Source of the DNA: a virus
IMG/VR virus record: IMGVR_UViG_3300020470_000152
Span: 1 to 28,857 of that record
Reading direction: 5' to 3' (one strand)
DNA: 28,857 nucleotides
The notes beneath the pieces are model-generated. The model saw only the letters and a program-made list of their open reading frames with translations, did no database searches and was not told the origin of the DNA. Below are positions 28,633 through 28,857 of the stretch, one piece after another (within the stretch, counting starts at the first letter, position 1; each line of letters starts with the position of its first letter). The position numbers were made by a program, and so were the translations under genes.

Positions 28633-28650
28633 TGAATTCTGGCGCGTCTA
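28623..28650 (+). promoter_or_regulatory. Phage-type promoter motif, copy 5 (TTGAAT-N16-CGTCTA)
   Basis: TTGAAT 28623-28628, 16 bases, CGTCTA 28645-28650, followed by ACG as in copy 4. It lies in the 65-base gap ahead of the gene at 28677. Confidence 0.8.
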
Positions 28651-28676
28651 ACGAACATACACAAAGGGGTGGTAAA

Positions 28677-28857
28677 ATGATTAAAACTTGTAAACATTGC
28701 AACGTCGAATTTGATACACACTCGACCGCAAAGCGACAGGCTGGCGGCAAGATTAACGAGTGTCCGTCATGTGTCGAAGAGCTTGGCACTGAGACTACTG
28801 TAAAATATTTGGGCTTGTCTGCTGGTGACGGCAAGGCATCGGCTCTTTCGATTGTTG
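28677..28857 (+). CDS. Zinc-binding protein, 3' truncated by window edge
   Basis: 60 residues visible, open to the right edge. It begins MIKTCKHCNVEFDTHS with a CKHC knuckle (5-8), and CPSC follows at 29-32, giving a four-Cys zinc ribbon near the N-terminus. AAAGGGG lies 7-13 bases before the ATG, behind promoter copy 5. The remaining part is outside the window, so the function cannot be told. Confidence 0.72.
   Translation, partial: MIKTCKHCNVEFDTHSTAKRQAGGKINECPSCVEELGTETTVKYLGLSAGDGKASALSIV

Noticed and set aside
1-28857. tRNA, CRISPR, insertion sequence or integrase
   Set aside because: No cloverleaf with a T-arm TTCGA pattern, no regularly spaced repeat-spacer units, no transposase or recombinase motif was seen by eye; a covariance-model scan could still find a diverged tRNA.

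Overview
The window reads as an accessory/replication segment of a large tailed dsDNA phage, probably of an aquatic Gram-negative host. All roughly 60 supported genes are on the + strand. They are packed with 1-70 base overlaps, mostly small, and many use TTG or GTG starts. I see no rRNA, tRNA, integrase, IS element or CRISPR array, and no unmistakable capsid, tail or terminase gene. Phage origin is inferred from the gene mix: class II ribonucleotide reductase, dUTPase, a DnaE-type polymerase, glutaredoxin, GroES, GroEL, ClpP-like proteases, a Nudix enzyme, an HNH nuclease and many tiny unknowns. Two lipoproteins with cleavable lipobox signals imply a host with a lipoprotein pathway. A C-terminal Asp-Thr-Gly repeat on one of them recalls secreted proteins of Myxococcota/Bdellovibrionota-type bacteria, which is a weak host hint.

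Layout. 1-5500: 3' part of nrdJ, a zinc-binding protein, GroES, two small membrane proteins, a Nudix hydrolase, a Rossmann-like and a nucleotidyltransferase-like protein, and two short genes. 5472-12289: replication and nucleotide block with dnaE, a ClpP-like protein lacking the usual Asp, a GapR-like small protein, dUTPase, a zinc-ribbon protein, an IMPDH/GMPR-family enzyme, a possible ribbon-helix-helix protein and a stand-alone sigma-region-4-like protein. 12359-18550: an acidic, charged, possibly scaffold-like protein, a strong terminator, a membrane-anchored protein, a second ClpP-like protease with an intact triad, a YkuD-like peptidoglycan protein, a 530-residue protein of unknown role, groEL behind its own sigma70-type promoter, and an XhlA-like coiled-coil/TM protein. 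18567-20831: small unknowns, glutaredoxin, a degenerate Dam-like protein and a cupin, closed by a terminator. 20919-23582: a trypsin-like protease lipoprotein, a VWA-domain lipoprotein and overlapping small membrane proteins. 23620-28857: many tiny genes driven by a repeated promoter-like motif.

How the parts fit. RNR, dUTPase, glutaredoxin and the purine enzyme supply nucleotides to a phage replicase carrying the DnaE homologue. GroEL/GroES and the ClpP proteins would handle folding and processing. Two promoter vocabularies are visible. One is consensus sigma70 (TTGACA-N17-TATAAT or TATTAT), before groEL and on both sides of the first ClpP-like gene. The other is TTGAAT-N16-CGTCTA, found only in the last 5 kb in five copies (one with TCGAAT). 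The most unusual structure is a tandem array of paralogous KVGDLV proteins (27922-28611). Neighbours overlap by exactly 14 bases, and the Shine-Dalgarno sequence of each next gene encodes the conserved C-terminal Glu-Val-(Ile/Val)-(Ile/Val/Ser)-type tail of the gene before it.
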